From contig JBGRQD010000001.1 in NCBI GenBank assembly GCA_041725935.1, positions 186,001 to 250,000 of the forward strand: a stretch of 64,000 nucleotides of DNA. Direction: 5' to 3'. The stretch's first letter is position 1, and the number at the start of each line of letters is the position of its first letter. Positions 1 through 9,629 of the stretch are shown here, piece after piece. A model generated the notes under the pieces. That model worked only from the letters and a program-made list of their open reading frames with translations. It did not search any database and was not told the DNA's origin. Source of the stretch: Marivita sp041725935. GTDB lineage: Bacteria; Pseudomonadota; Alphaproteobacteria; Rhodobacterales; Rhodobacteraceae. The position numbers were made by a program, and so were the translations under genes.

Positions 1-379
1 TCGGGTCCGGCCAGCGCCGCGTGCGCAGCGCAATTGCCTCGGACAGCACAAGCGTGCCGGCGATGGTGACCCGGCGTTCCGCGCCGGTGGTGGCGGCCAG
101 TTCGATCCAGAGGCTGCTGCGCCGCAATTCGCGCACCGACAGCCGCCATATCAGCCGATCGCCCAGACGGCTGGGCGCAGGAAACTCCGCGCTGATGTTC
201 ACGAAGGGCAAGGACAGGCCGTCGCTGCCCAGGATCTGGCTCATCGGCCAATCCAGCGCTTCGTCCAGCCAATTCTCGATGACAGTATGCACCATGTCGA
301 AATACCGCGGCAGGAAAACAATGCCGGATGGTTCGCAATCGCGCAGCATGACATCGTGAACATATTGATATGCCGGCAT
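1..379 (-). CDS. Acyl-CoA thioesterase, 4HBT hotdog family (3' end outside window)
   Basis: The reverse strand is open from an ATG at 379 to the window edge (126 codons, no stop). The N-terminus reads MPAYQYVHDVMLRDCEPSG and continues with the hotdog signature: Asp then Gly-Ile-Val, a Pro-Arg-Tyr-Phe segment and a long helix with Glu-Asn-Trp-Leu. This matches 4-hydroxybenzoyl-CoA-type thioesterases, which are about 130-150 aa and hydrolyse acyl-CoA in the cytoplasm. A GGAC stretch about 10 nt upstream could be the ribosome site. The specific acyl substrate cannot be told. Confidence 0.75.
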   Translation of the reverse strand, partial: MPAYQYVHDVMLRDCEPSGIVFLPRYFDMVHTVIENWLDEALDWPMSQILGSDGLSLPFVNISAEFPAPSRLGDRLIWRLSVRELRRSSLWIELAATTGAERRVTIAGTLVLSEAIALRTRRWPDP

Positions 380-541
380 TCCGGGTCGTCCTGTGCTCGT
401 CTGGTCTGTGCTTGGCACATGCCAAGATCGGTTCGGTATTCCATTGTATTCCAGAAGAAGGGCACCCTTTTCAACTTTTTTTGTGCGGGATGCCCAAACT
501 TTACGCGCTACCAAAGTCGTAGATGGTCGCAATGACGCCAG

Positions 542-1840
542 TCAGCGGGCGACGACTATATCCGCGCGCAGGCCGCCCATCGTGTCACTTTCGCCCAAAC
601 GGAGCACTCCGCCATGCGCCCGCGCAATGTCGGCTGCGATGGCCAGCCCCAGACCGACACCCGACCCCTTGTCCTGATTGCGCGCGGGATCAAGCCGCAC
701 AAATGGACGCAGCGCCGCATCGCGTTGGTCGGTGGCGATGCCGGGTCCGTTATCCTCGATCCGGATGCGCAGGGATTTGTCGGTCAGAACCACCGAGACC
801 TCGCAGCGCGAGCCGTAGCGTTCGGCATTGCCGATCAGGTTCTCGATCGCCCGGCGCATGGCGGTCTGCCGTAGCATGACCTGCCCTGCACCGGTGCTCT
901 GGACCAGCCGCACAGGTGTGCCGCCCCGCGCGCAGTCATCGACGACAGTCTGAACGAAATCGGGAATCTGGGTCAGTTCAGGCTGACCGCTGTCGGCATT
1001 GCCACGCGCAAAATCGAGGAAGGCGTCGATCAGCTTTTGCATATCGTCGATATCGCGTTCAAGCGCGTCGCGGTCGTCATCGGTCAGCATCGACACCGCC
1101 AGCCGCAACCGGGTCAATGGCGTGCGCAGGTCGTGGCTGATCCCCGAAAGCATCATCGTGCGTTGTTCGATCTGTCGTTCGATCCGCGCGCGCATGTCAA
1201 GAAACGCATGCCCTGCGGCCCTCACCTCGACCGCGCCCGAGGGCGAATAGGGCACATTGCGCCCCCGGCCAAACGCCTCGGCCGCGCGGGCCAGACGGGT
1301 GATCGGCCGCAACTGGTTGCGCAGGTAGAAATAGGCGATCACCGTCAGCAGAGCGCCGAACACCACCATGTTGACCAGCAATTGATGTGGGTTCGACGCA
1401 GAGGCGCGTTCGCGAGAAAATTCGATCAGTGTCAGGGGCTGGCCGTCGGGCTGCACCCAGATCAGCACCGTCCAGTCATCGACGAGATGCGCCCGCTCGA
1501 ACCCGGTTACATGGTCGCGCAGGGTGCGGATCACCACAAGACCGGAAAAATCGTACCAGCGCCGCAGGTCGCGATCCGGCATCATGTCGGCCGATGTGGG
1601 CAGGAAATCCAGGCTGAGCGCCTCGGCCAAGCCCGACTCGTCCACAGCTTCGGGCGCCAGCGTCGCGTTGATCTGGCGGGCGACTTCGCGGCTCATCTGT
1701 TGAGTCACGCCTTCGAAATGGCGCTGAACGAACACGACAGACACCACAAGCTGCAATGTCACAACCGGCAACAGCAGAATCAGGGCAGCGCGCCCGTACA
1801 GCCCGCGCGGCATGTAGCGTTTGAGCCAGTCAAATGTCAT
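542..1840 (-). CDS. EnvZ-like sensor histidine kinase
   Basis: A 432-aa membrane kinase. A first hydrophobic helix lies at about 17-39, followed by a periplasmic domain and a second helix at about 150-171. A HAMP-like linker comes next, then the H box GISHDLRTPLTRL near residue 235, the N box ENLIGNAERYG, the G1 box DNGPGI and the G2 box GSGVGLGLAI. This is the full HisKA plus HATPase layout and the usual EnvZ-family length. Its partner response regulator is not beside it: the upstream neighbour is a divergent MBL hydrolase and the downstream one is a thioesterase. The regulator is either beyond the left edge or elsewhere. The stimulus is unknown. Confidence 0.88.
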   Translation of the reverse strand: MTFDWLKRYMPRGLYGRAALILLLPVVTLQLVVSVVFVQRHFEGVTQQMSREVARQINATLAPEAVDESGLAEALSLDFLPTSADMMPDRDLRRWYDFSGLVVIRTLRDHVTGFERAHLVDDWTVLIWVQPDGQPLTLIEFSRERASASNPHQLLVNMVVFGALLTVIAYFYLRNQLRPITRLARAAEAFGRGRNVPYSPSGAVEVRAAGHAFLDMRARIERQIEQRTMMLSGISHDLRTPLTRLRLAVSMLTDDDRDALERDIDDMQKLIDAFLDFARGNADSGQPELTQIPDFVQTVVDDCARGGTPVRLVQSTGAGQVMLRQTAMRRAIENLIGNAERYGSRCEVSVVLTDKSLRIRIEDNGPGIATDQRDAALRPFVRLDPARNQDKGSGVGLGLAIAADIARAHGGVLRLGESDTMGGLRADIVVAR

Positions 1841-1930
1841 GCCGCCACGCTACTCCAGCCCGGCAGGAAACGGAACGTCCACACGCGTCAGGGATTGCAA
1901 TTTTGCATCTGCGCTGATGCTGTTGCCCGC

Positions 1931-2845
1931 ATGATGCAGGACCCGCAACCCAATTTCCAACCGATCCCAGGACAGGCCGAGACACTGGCCCCCGGTCTGC
2001 GCCGCGTGCTGGCCCCGAACCCGTCCCCGATGACGTTTCGCGGCACAAACACCTATCTGCTGGGGGACGGAGATCTCGCCGTGATCGACCCCGGCCCGGA
2101 CGACCCAAACCACCTGAACGCCCTCCTGCAAGCCATTGGGTCTGATCGCGTTTCCGCCATCCTTGTCACCCATGCCCATGTCGATCATTCGCCACTTGCT
2201 CGCGCTTTGGCAGAGCGCGTCGGTGCACCGGTCTACGCCTTCTCGGATGCCTTTGGCGGGCGCAGCGCGGTGATGCAGCAGCTTGCGGCAAGTGGTCTGG
2301 TGGCGGGCGGCGAAGGTGTGGATGCCGCGTTCAAGCCGGACATCACGCTGGCCGATGGCGATACGGTCAGGGGCTCAGGCTGGAGCCTGCGGGCGATTCA
2401 CACGCCCGGTCATTTCGGCAATCACCTGAGCTTTGCTTGGAAGGACGTTCTGTTTTGCGGTGACCTGGTGATGGGCTGGGCCAGTTCGCTGGTGTCGCCG
2501 CCGGATGGCGACTTGACCGACTTCATGGCCTCCTGCGCGCGGCTGCGCAGCATGGATTGGTCGGTGTTCCATTCCGGCCATGGTGCGCCCATCCACGACC
2601 CTGCCGCGCGGCTCGACTGGCTGATCGCACACCGCCTGTCCCGCGAAGCTGCCGTACTCCAAGCGCTTCAGTCTGGCCCCGCCACAAGCGCCACCCTCGC
2701 CGCGGGCATCTACACCGACACGCCCCCCGCGTTGCTGCCTGCCGCCACCCGCAACGTGCTTGCTCATCTCATTGATATGCAGGGAAAAAATCGCGTCGAA
2801 CCGGTAGGTCGGCTTAGCGCAGACGTGCAATTCGCCTTAACGTGA
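1931..2845 (+). CDS. MBL-fold metallo-hydrolase (LACTB2-like)
   Basis: A 304-aa protein with THAHVDHS (the HxHxDH metal motif) near residue 78, followed by HTPGHFGNH, CGDLVMGW and FHSGHGAP. These supply the remaining His/Asp ligands of a binuclear zinc hydrolase. The N-terminal FRGTNTYLLG segment and the C-terminal winged-helix-like tail are typical of LACTB2-like proteins. The reading frame stays open far upstream, but that part is the antisense shadow of the kinase gene. The tandem ATG at 1931/1934 begins where family similarity begins. It is divergent from the kinase. The substrate is unknown. Confidence 0.85.
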   Translation: MMQDPQPNFQPIPGQAETLAPGLRRVLAPNPSPMTFRGTNTYLLGDGDLAVIDPGPDDPNHLNALLQAIGSDRVSAILVTHAHVDHSPLARALAERVGAPVYAFSDAFGGRSAVMQQLAASGLVAGGEGVDAAFKPDITLADGDTVRGSGWSLRAIHTPGHFGNHLSFAWKDVLFCGDLVMGWASSLVSPPDGDLTDFMASCARLRSMDWSVFHSGHGAPIHDPAARLDWLIAHRLSREAAVLQALQSGPATSATLAAGIYTDTPPALLPAATRNVLAHLIDMQGKNRVEPVGRLSADVQFALT

Positions 2846-2915
2846 CGACCTTTGCATTTTTTTCACAAAAGCCTCTGGACGCGGTCCACCACTGTTGCTA
2901 AACCCCGCCTCGTGT

Positions 2916-2990
2916 TCCGGCGTAGCTCAGCGGTAGAGCAGTTGACTGTTAATCAATTGGTCGTAGGTTCGATCCCTACCGCCGGAGCCA
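2916..2990 (+). tRNA. tRNA-Asn (GTT)
   Basis: A full cloverleaf: 7-bp acceptor stem TCCGGCG/CGCCGGA, a D arm GCTC...GAGC, an anticodon loop CTGTTAA giving GTT, a T arm GTAGG-TTCGATC-CCTAC, discriminator G and an encoded CCA. The 3' half doubles as the left attachment site of the island that follows. Confidence 0.95.
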
Positions 2991-2991
2991 A
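2973..2991. repeat. attL: 3' end of tRNA-Asn
   Basis: The 19-bp sequence TCCCTACCGCCGGAGCCAA is repeated exactly at 31838-31856 in the same orientation. It spans the T-arm and acceptor 3' strand of the tRNA, a classic target for tyrosine integrases, and the integrase gene begins 149 bp inside. Confidence 0.9.
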
Positions 2992-3054
2992 AACTACCGC
3001 AAGGTATTGATAATAAAGAAAAGCCTGTAGCGGCTCCGTTGCAGGTTCTCTCTT

Positions 3055-3087
3055 GCCACACAGACCGTCACACGGTTTGTCATACAA
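3055..3087 (+). repeat. Left-end repeats, 12-bp period (integrase arm-type candidates)
   Basis: Three copies of a 9-bp motif start at 3055 (GCCACACAG), 3067 (GTCACACGG) and 3079 (GTCATACAA), exactly 12 bp apart, between attL and the integrase gene. The same motif with the same period occurs next to attR at 31724-31768. Position and spacing suggest integrase arm-type or excisionase binding sites. Confidence 0.65.
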
Positions 3088-3139
3088 GGCGCGTTCCCCT
3101 GATCTGCTAGCATGATGCGACCTCTTTCGAGGTTGAACC

Positions 3140-5095
3140 ATGGAACAGGCATCCCATCTTCTCTTGCGCGGATCGACGTGGCATTATCGCCGTAGGGTGC
3201 CAGGCTCGTCCTGCGTGCTTCAGATTTCGCTCGGAACGTCAGACCGCGGAACGGCAGTCCGGCTCTCCATTCGCCTTACTGCCGAGTTTGATATGACGCT
3301 TGACCGCCTTCTCCGTTCTGATCGCCTGATCCCCGATGCGTTAATTGCGAAATACTTTGACTTTTGCCTGCGAAAGATCGTGCAGGACCTTACAAAGCAG
3401 CGGCGCCGGGCGCGCATGTCGGGGGCAATCACCCAGAACGATCGTCGAACAGAAGAGGTCAAGCGCAAGATCGTGTCGCATATGGTTGAGGATGGGCTTT
3501 CGCCCGTTCTTCCCCCACACAGGGTCACAGAGTATGAAACGCCCGAAGATCTCGAAATCGCGATGACCTTGCATCAGCAGCAATTCACGCTGATCAGCCG
3601 GTCCGCGATCCGCCCACATTTCAAAGCAGCAGCGTCAATGATCGTGGGCGAAGCGGCTCGCAATCAGGATCAAACCTACCAACTGACCGAGACGTATCTG
3701 CACGCGCATGCTGCAGCATTGGAGGTTGTGGAAAAAGGCCCACAGGAGATGGCAAGGATCGCTACGGCGCGATCGGCGGAACTTATGCTTGGACAACCGG
3801 GAAACATTCTCGACACCCGGTCCTCAATAGCGCAGCAGGACTTCAGCCGTCAGATGATCGTCGATGCCGATGCAAGTTCAGCAACGCTATTAACCGAAGG
3901 CGTATCGATAATCACCGTCCCCCTTACCCATACTTTGCTTGATGCCCAATTCGACATTGCGCGCGCATCGCAGGAATCGCTGGACCGTAGTCCGAGAAGC
4001 CAACCATTCAGCCATGATCTTGCCGGGGTTTGCGAGCGGTCGATCAAGCGGGCGCAGGCCGACGGCAGAATGGACGACAAGACGGCCGACAGTCGCCGAA
4101 TGTCCGTCAAGCTGTTCATGTTCATGTGCGGCTTGCAACTGGCCACCGAGGTCGAACAGCACCACCTGTCAATTTTCGTCAAAGCGTTGAAGACGCTACC
4201 GAAAAACTTTAACCGTTCCATCCATGACCGAAACAAGAGCTACGCCGAGGTCGCTGCGGAGGCGAAGCTGCTAGCTGGCGATAAACTTGGCCGTGACCCC
4301 GGGACGGTGAACCGGCATCTGGAAACAATCGGGGCGGTTCTTACTCATGCCCGCTTGCAGGATAAGGTTCCGGTAGATCGCGATATTGATGCGTCAGCGC
4401 TTCGTGTTCCGGAAACCAAACGGGCGCGGAACAAACGCGATGCGTTTAAACAGGAGGATGTTCTGCAACTCTTCAGCCACCCTATCTGGCGCGGCAGTCA
4501 CAGCGAAATCCGCCGCCACGTGTCTGGCAACGTGATTTTGAAGGACGGTTTGTATTGGGTTCCACTAATCGTTCATTACACGGGAGCGCGCCTCGAGGAG
4601 ATCGCCGGTTTGCCCACGGAGGCCCTAATGCTACACGGTGACGCATGGGGCTTCGATATTCGCCCGCACGCAGAAAGACGCCTTAAGAACGTCCAGAGCG
4701 AGCGTCTTCTCCCTGTTCACGAGCATCTTGTCGAACTTGGCCTGATCGAGCATCGAAATAGAATATTGGCGCAGGACGAGGAATATCTTTTTCCTGAGCT
4801 TCGCCCCAAGAGCCCAAAATTGCCTTTTCATAAGGCGATGAAATACAATTGGGACAAGGCCCGCAAGATGCAGTTGGGCACCGACGCCGACAGCCTGACC
4901 ATGCATAGTCTGCGCCACTACGTGAACATCGTCTTGAAATCGAACAAGTCCGTGGACAAGGCCGTGCGCCTCGATATCTTTGGACACGCGGCGCAGGACT
5001 TAAACGAGGAGGTTTATACGGACGGCTCGTCCTTTCAGGAGAAGGCCAACGCAATCAATTCGATCCCGAGGGCTTTCCAGCCAGGCCTTTCCTAA
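3140..5095 (+). CDS. Tyrosine-type site-specific integrase of the island
   Basis: A 651-aa protein. The C-terminal third has the catalytic set: Arg in HYTGARLEEIAGL (about residue 483), HSLRHY giving H-x-x-R (about 588-591), a GHA His (about 614) and the nucleophile Tyr in EEVYTDG (about 625). The long N-terminal part is probably the arm- and core-binding region. At 651 aa it is longer than typical phage integrases and resembles the large DUF6538-type alphaproteobacterial ones. A GAGG ribosome site lies 7 nt before the ATG. Its location beside attL indicates it catalyses insertion into and excision from tRNA-Asn. No clear excisionase gene accompanies it. Confidence 0.92.
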   Translation: MEQASHLLLRGSTWHYRRRVPGSSCVLQISLGTSDRGTAVRLSIRLTAEFDMTLDRLLRSDRLIPDALIAKYFDFCLRKIVQDLTKQRRRARMSGAITQNDRRTEEVKRKIVSHMVEDGLSPVLPPHRVTEYETPEDLEIAMTLHQQQFTLISRSAIRPHFKAAASMIVGEAARNQDQTYQLTETYLHAHAAALEVVEKGPQEMARIATARSAELMLGQPGNILDTRSSIAQQDFSRQMIVDADASSATLLTEGVSIITVPLTHTLLDAQFDIARASQESLDRSPRSQPFSHDLAGVCERSIKRAQADGRMDDKTADSRRMSVKLFMFMCGLQLATEVEQHHLSIFVKALKTLPKNFNRSIHDRNKSYAEVAAEAKLLAGDKLGRDPGTVNRHLETIGAVLTHARLQDKVPVDRDIDASALRVPETKRARNKRDAFKQEDVLQLFSHPIWRGSHSEIRRHVSGNVILKDGLYWVPLIVHYTGARLEEIAGLPTEALMLHGDAWGFDIRPHAERRLKNVQSERLLPVHEHLVELGLIEHRNRILAQDEEYLFPELRPKSPKLPFHKAMKYNWDKARKMQLGTDADSLTMHSLRHYVNIVLKSNKSVDKAVRLDIFGHAAQDLNEEVYTDGSSFQEKANAINSIPRAFQPGLS

Positions 5096-5165
5096 ATGGG
5101 CACCTCGCTCAACTAGGACGGCGCCAAGACTAGCGATCTCTGGCGGAACGGGTTCCCGGCATAGC

Positions 5166-7718
5166 CTATTGAATCAAGACCATATCCTCGATCTCGAACG
5201 GCCCGTTGCTGAAGATCCGGTTGTAGGACTGGTTCCAGACGGCCTTTAGGAAGACGCCTTCGGCTTCCCGGAACGACCAAAAGACTTTCTTGTATTCGCT
5301 GTGCTCGGATCGGATCTTGGTCGCGTTGCTGTCTGAATGCAGGCGGCCGGTTTCGCCATCATCCTTGATTTCGACCAAGGCGATGCTGTCCGGGGTCCGC
5401 CGCCCGCTCACCCCGACGACAAAATCGGGAAAGAACCGCTTGCCGGTTGGAAGTATCAGACGGGTCGCCCATCTCTCGCTTTCGGGGTTCCGCAGCCACC
5501 ACTTGATCCGGCCCGTTTCGTCATTGTCCAACATCTCGACAAAGGCCCGCTCGGGTCGGTTGTAACGACCGATGAAGGCTCCATACGCCCCCTTTTTTGC
5601 CTTAGGCGCATCCTTCGGTCCAAACTGTTCCGCGGGGATCGGCTCGTTGTTCTCCAAGCGGATATGATAACCCTGCGCGATACGGACTGCCTCTTTCAGC
5701 GCCTGTGGCTGACGCAGGATCGCCAGGTTGATCGTCCTGCGAATATCGCGGCTCGTCGCGGCAATACCCTCCTTCTGGCACAAGCGGGCAAGCTCGGCCT
5801 CTACCGCTTCGCGGATGCGGCGGGGGTCGATCCCGTCATTGAACATCAATTGCGCCTGCGCCTGCTCGGCGATCCGGGCCGCCGACATCCTGACGCTCAC
5901 GTTGCGCTGATCCGTCTGGCCTGCGTTGAACAGGTCGCGCATCGACAACTCGGCGTTACTGTTCACCGCCAGCAACATAGAGGTCATGGGCACCATTCGG
6001 CAAAACTCGCGAGCGATCTGTGGGCAAAGGTCGCCCTCGATGTCGAAAAGGTTTGGCAATTCCTCTCGGACAAGCGCCGTCGGAATCCCCAGGTCCGTGC
6101 GCAGCAGATACTTGACCTGATGCTCTTGCGGCGCTGGCTGCGCGGGCGTCACGCGCGGCGACAGGACATCGGGCAGGTCGGGGAAAAGCGGCGGTGAGGC
6201 CGGCGCCGAAAAGCCCTCTACCGCACCCAAAGCGCTTTCCTGGCGAACGGTGGAGGCGGTGGCATAGTTCGGGTTCAACAACCCCATCGACAGCTGCCGT
6301 TCAATTCGGTCGGCTTCGGTCTCACCCGGCACGGCCTGCACGGGCGGAGGCGGCAACGGCGTTGCGCCATAGCTTTCCGCTGCGCGCGTGTCGTTACCCA
6401 GCACGTTCACGTCGAGCGTGTCGGTCAGCACCGCAATCCCCTCGCGCACCGCCTTAAGATCGGCGGCGGCTTCATCCAGCCCGACCTGCAACTCCGGGTC
6501 CGACATGAAGACATAGCCTCGGTCCAGCAACGGCTCGGTCCCATGCAGCGGGCGCACCAGCGGATGGACCCGCATGATCCGGCCCACGATCTGCAACCCG
6601 AAATCCCGCCCGCGCGAGGGGCGCACGGAAACCAGTGTCCAAGCGCGCGGCGCATCGAACCCGGTCGCCACGGCGAGCTTGAACACCAGAACCTCGATTT
6701 CGGGGTCATAGGCCAACGTGTGGAATGCCGGGTCGGGCTCGCCCGAGGTGTGGATGGCAATCGCTTTCTCGGGCACTCCGATCTCGATCAGTCGTTCCTT
6801 TACCCGCGCAACCGGGTCTTCCTGACCTTCCTGTTGATCCTCGACCTGGACCAGCATCAAGGGCGTAAGGGAGATCCCCTTTTCGGCCAGCTTGTCCTTG
6901 ATGAACGAATGCTGCGACCAACCTGCCGTCAGAGTAGCCACTTCTGTGTCGATCAGCGCGCGGTCCTCTTCTTTGAACCGCAGCACGCCGACCATCAGAC
7001 CGATCTTGTTCAGCCCCGCCTTGACGACCGCGTCGCGGGCGACCGTCACGCGGCTGGCCACTTTCAACCCGGCATCGTTTTCAAACTTCTCTAGCTTGGC
7101 ATCGTTCGGCGTGGCCGTAGCCAGCACCGTATAATCCGGCGACAGGACGTTCAGGAAGAATTCCGCCGTCGCCTTGGCACCTGAGCCGAAATTCAGATGC
7201 GCCTCGTCGATGACCACACCGATGCGGAATCCACGTTCGCGCAATTCGGCGATCATGCTGTCCACCGACAGCGATGCCTCCTTGTCGGTGCGAACCTTGC
7301 GGCTTTCCTTTTTCACAACCGCGACCGAGGCCCAGGTCTGCACGAACACATCGCCATCCCGCGCGGCGCTGGCGTCACGATCGGCATAGACATCACGCTG
7401 GCGCAACGCGCCGCATTGGGCAGTAAGGGCGCTGCGGGTCTGTGTCACCAGCCCCGCATAGGGGGCGAACCAGAACCATATCGTCTTGGCCGAAAGCTGC
7501 CCGCGCACGGCCTCCAACGCGCGGCCCAGCATCAGAGTCTTGCCCGATCCGGTCGGCGCTTGCAGCAGGATCACGCCCAGTTCGCGGGAAATCCGTTCCC
7601 GATGCTGTGGCTCGCGGTCATGAAGGTCGGATAAGGTGCGCAGCGTTTCGGCCATCGCGTCGACGGCCTTTTGCTGATACGTGGCCAGCGACAGGCGGAA
7701 ATCGGCGGTGTCTTTCAT
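5166..7718 (-). CDS. res: Type III restriction enzyme, Res subunit (helicase-nuclease)
   Basis: An 850-aa superfamily 2 protein. Walker A APTGSGKT is near residue 55, motif II is VIDEAH, motif III is LATATPN, and motifs V/VI lie around KLAVATGFDAPRAW and QIVGRIMRVHP. Near the C-terminus DFVVG...ALVEIKDD gives a PD-(D/E)xK nuclease core. This is the standard Res plan: ATP-dependent translocation after recognition by Mod, then cleavage at a distance. The ATG overlaps the stop of mod by 4 bp, so the two are translationally coupled. Transcription runs leftward toward the integrase. All key motifs look intact. Confidence 0.93.
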   Translation of the reverse strand: MKDTADFRLSLATYQQKAVDAMAETLRTLSDLHDREPQHRERISRELGVILLQAPTGSGKTLMLGRALEAVRGQLSAKTIWFWFAPYAGLVTQTRSALTAQCGALRQRDVYADRDASAARDGDVFVQTWASVAVVKKESRKVRTDKEASLSVDSMIAELRERGFRIGVVIDEAHLNFGSGAKATAEFFLNVLSPDYTVLATATPNDAKLEKFENDAGLKVASRVTVARDAVVKAGLNKIGLMVGVLRFKEEDRALIDTEVATLTAGWSQHSFIKDKLAEKGISLTPLMLVQVEDQQEGQEDPVARVKERLIEIGVPEKAIAIHTSGEPDPAFHTLAYDPEIEVLVFKLAVATGFDAPRAWTLVSVRPSRGRDFGLQIVGRIMRVHPLVRPLHGTEPLLDRGYVFMSDPELQVGLDEAAADLKAVREGIAVLTDTLDVNVLGNDTRAAESYGATPLPPPPVQAVPGETEADRIERQLSMGLLNPNYATASTVRQESALGAVEGFSAPASPPLFPDLPDVLSPRVTPAQPAPQEHQVKYLLRTDLGIPTALVREELPNLFDIEGDLCPQIAREFCRMVPMTSMLLAVNSNAELSMRDLFNAGQTDQRNVSVRMSAARIAEQAQAQLMFNDGIDPRRIREAVEAELARLCQKEGIAATSRDIRRTINLAILRQPQALKEAVRIAQGYHIRLENNEPIPAEQFGPKDAPKAKKGAYGAFIGRYNRPERAFVEMLDNDETGRIKWWLRNPESERWATRLILPTGKRFFPDFVVGVSGRRTPDSIALVEIKDDGETGRLHSDSNATKIRSEHSEYKKVFWSFREAEGVFLKAVWNQSYNRIFSNGPFEIEDMVLIQ

Positions 7719-9481
7719 TGCCGGAACCTTCCGACCAGTTCGGTGCGCACCGATCGCACGTCCAGCGCATCGCCAAGCGCGGCGGTGATCTGGCCCGGTG
7801 CCCAGGCATAGACAAAGGCATTCTCGCGCCGACCCACCACGCCGCGCAGGTGGTCAAGCAGGTCTGTGCTGACCCGATCCGCAAAGATCAGGGTCTGCTG
7901 CTCTGTCTTGTGCTCCTGCCACGGCGCTTGGGTATAGCGGGTCATGGGCAGGCGGTGCAGCACCTCCAGGGCCGCCCAAACCTCGGCAGGCGCGAGTTCC
8001 TGGTCGAGGTCTTCGAACTCGATCTCACGGCAGCGCAGATAGGCGAAATCGGCGGAAAGGTCCGCGAATTTCTTGTCGTCCGAGGCGTTCAGGCGACGGA
8101 TGCGTTCCGCCGTCACGTCGCGGCACAGGTTCTTGTCGGGGTCGTCTGCGGTGGCTTCGGTGGAGGAGACCATGATGAACCGCCGATCCCCGCCATCCTC
8201 TGCGTTCAGTTCCATGACGGCTTGGGCCGTGGTCGCGGACCCTGCGAAGAAATCTAGCACGATGTCGCCGGGGCTGGATGATTGGCGAACCAACTCACGG
8301 ATTAGCGAAACGGGTTTTGCGTAGTCGAATGCACGGGAACCAAAGATCGCTTGAACGGTTTTGGAACCTTCTTGGTTCATGCCAGCCGCGATCACTTTGA
8401 CCTCTGAGCTTATCGCTTCTGCATTTGCCCAACTGGAAACGGGTTTCGTATCTTGTTTGAGGTCTTTAAGAAACAACTTCCGACGAACGCTACCGAGCCC
8501 AATTTTCTGCCCCACCCAGAAATCGAGATCAGGAATGTCGCGCCTTAGAAACCGATGTGCTGTTTCACCTTCAATAGCTTGAAGCAATTCAGGTAGGCTA
8601 TGAAACTCCTGAAACTCTGTGCGCTTCGTAAAGATGATTTGGCCGCTTTCGTATAAGTCCTCAAACGTGTCCCCCCGTGCCGACTTCATGGAACGCTTTT
8701 GAAAGCTCCAGACACGATTGGGGTTGCAGGGATACCAATACCCTGTTTGGGGGTCCTGAACGGGAAAATAGCTATTCGGTCGCTCTTTATAGCTGGCATT
8801 CTTTTGCAGTGTGGTGCTGGACCAAGGCCCCCTAGGATCGTCATCTTCGTTCGAATACTTGCCGACATCGACCGGCGATCCGCCGAAGCGAAAAGCTGAC
8901 TTTCCATATACCAAGACGTGCTCGTGGTCTTGGCTCAGATAGGCACCGCCACCCTTCGTGCCCGGTCGAGTTTTCCAAACAAACGACCCCGCGCGCATTC
9001 CCGGCAAGGCCTCGTCCATCAGCAATTCCAGCTTGGCCCGCTGTTCATCATTGATGGACACAAGGATCACCCCGTCCTCAGCGAGCAAATCCCGCGCCAG
9101 CGACAGGCGACGGAACAGGAATTCGAGCCAGGTCGAATGGAAATAGGCGTCTTCGGGGTTGGCGTAGTGGTCGTTATACACCCAGTCCTTGGCCCCGGTG
9201 TTATAGGGCGGGTCGATGTAGATGCACTTGATCTGCCCCGCCATCGTCATGCGCAGCCAGCGCAGGGCATCGTAATTGTCGCCCTCGATCACCATGTTCC
9301 ACCATGGCGCGGGCTTGTCTGACAGGTCAGGCATGATCGTGGCGGCCACAAAATTGGCGTCCACCGCGTTGTCCGCCTCGATCTCATCCCGCTCCCAGAC
9401 CAGCCCCAGCTTCTTAGTGCGGTCCCGCTTTTTCAGCAGCTCGATCAGCTGTTCACGCGGAAGATCGTTATACTTGCTCAT
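7715..9481 (-). CDS. mod: Type III DNA methyltransferase, Mod subunit
   Basis: About 588 aa. The catalytic motif DPPYNTG is near residue 93 and the SAM-binding motif LDFFAGSATTAQAV lies well downstream, the beta-class order used by type III Mod proteins (N6-adenine methylation). The central part is the target-recognition region. I place the start at the ATG at 9481; a GTG four codons upstream (9493) is also possible, and the purine-rich run between them suits the ATG as ribosome site. It modifies host sites and guides Res. No obvious simple repeat was seen that would suggest phase variation. Confidence 0.93.
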   Translation of the reverse strand: MSKYNDLPREQLIELLKKRDRTKKLGLVWERDEIEADNAVDANFVAATIMPDLSDKPAPWWNMVIEGDNYDALRWLRMTMAGQIKCIYIDPPYNTGAKDWVYNDHYANPEDAYFHSTWLEFLFRRLSLARDLLAEDGVILVSINDEQRAKLELLMDEALPGMRAGSFVWKTRPGTKGGGAYLSQDHEHVLVYGKSAFRFGGSPVDVGKYSNEDDDPRGPWSSTTLQKNASYKERPNSYFPVQDPQTGYWYPCNPNRVWSFQKRSMKSARGDTFEDLYESGQIIFTKRTEFQEFHSLPELLQAIEGETAHRFLRRDIPDLDFWVGQKIGLGSVRRKLFLKDLKQDTKPVSSWANAEAISSEVKVIAAGMNQEGSKTVQAIFGSRAFDYAKPVSLIRELVRQSSSPGDIVLDFFAGSATTAQAVMELNAEDGGDRRFIMVSSTEATADDPDKNLCRDVTAERIRRLNASDDKKFADLSADFAYLRCREIEFEDLDQELAPAEVWAALEVLHRLPMTRYTQAPWQEHKTEQQTLIFADRVSTDLLDHLRGVVGRRENAFVYAWAPGQITAALGDALDVRSVRTELVGRFRQ

Positions 9482-9629
9482 GCCCTGTCCCACCGTCGCA
9501 GGGCGCGCGGCGCGGCGCGACCCTGTCTGTTGTTCACATGGCCAGCCTTGGCTGCCATGCTGTTGCCCAATCGATACACCACCACCTCGGCTGGCTCAAC
9601 GCCGGAAGGTATCGGATGCTTGCGAAATA

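Noticed and set aside
1037..1930. Long upstream extension of the MBL hydrolase frame (to 602 aa)
   Set aside because: It is antisense to the histidine kinase, which has all kinase motifs; the hydrolase family starts only at about 1931.
3140..5095. Excisionase gene between attL and integrase
   Set aside because: No frame of suitable size or HTH composition between 2991 and 3139; only the 12-bp repeats are there.
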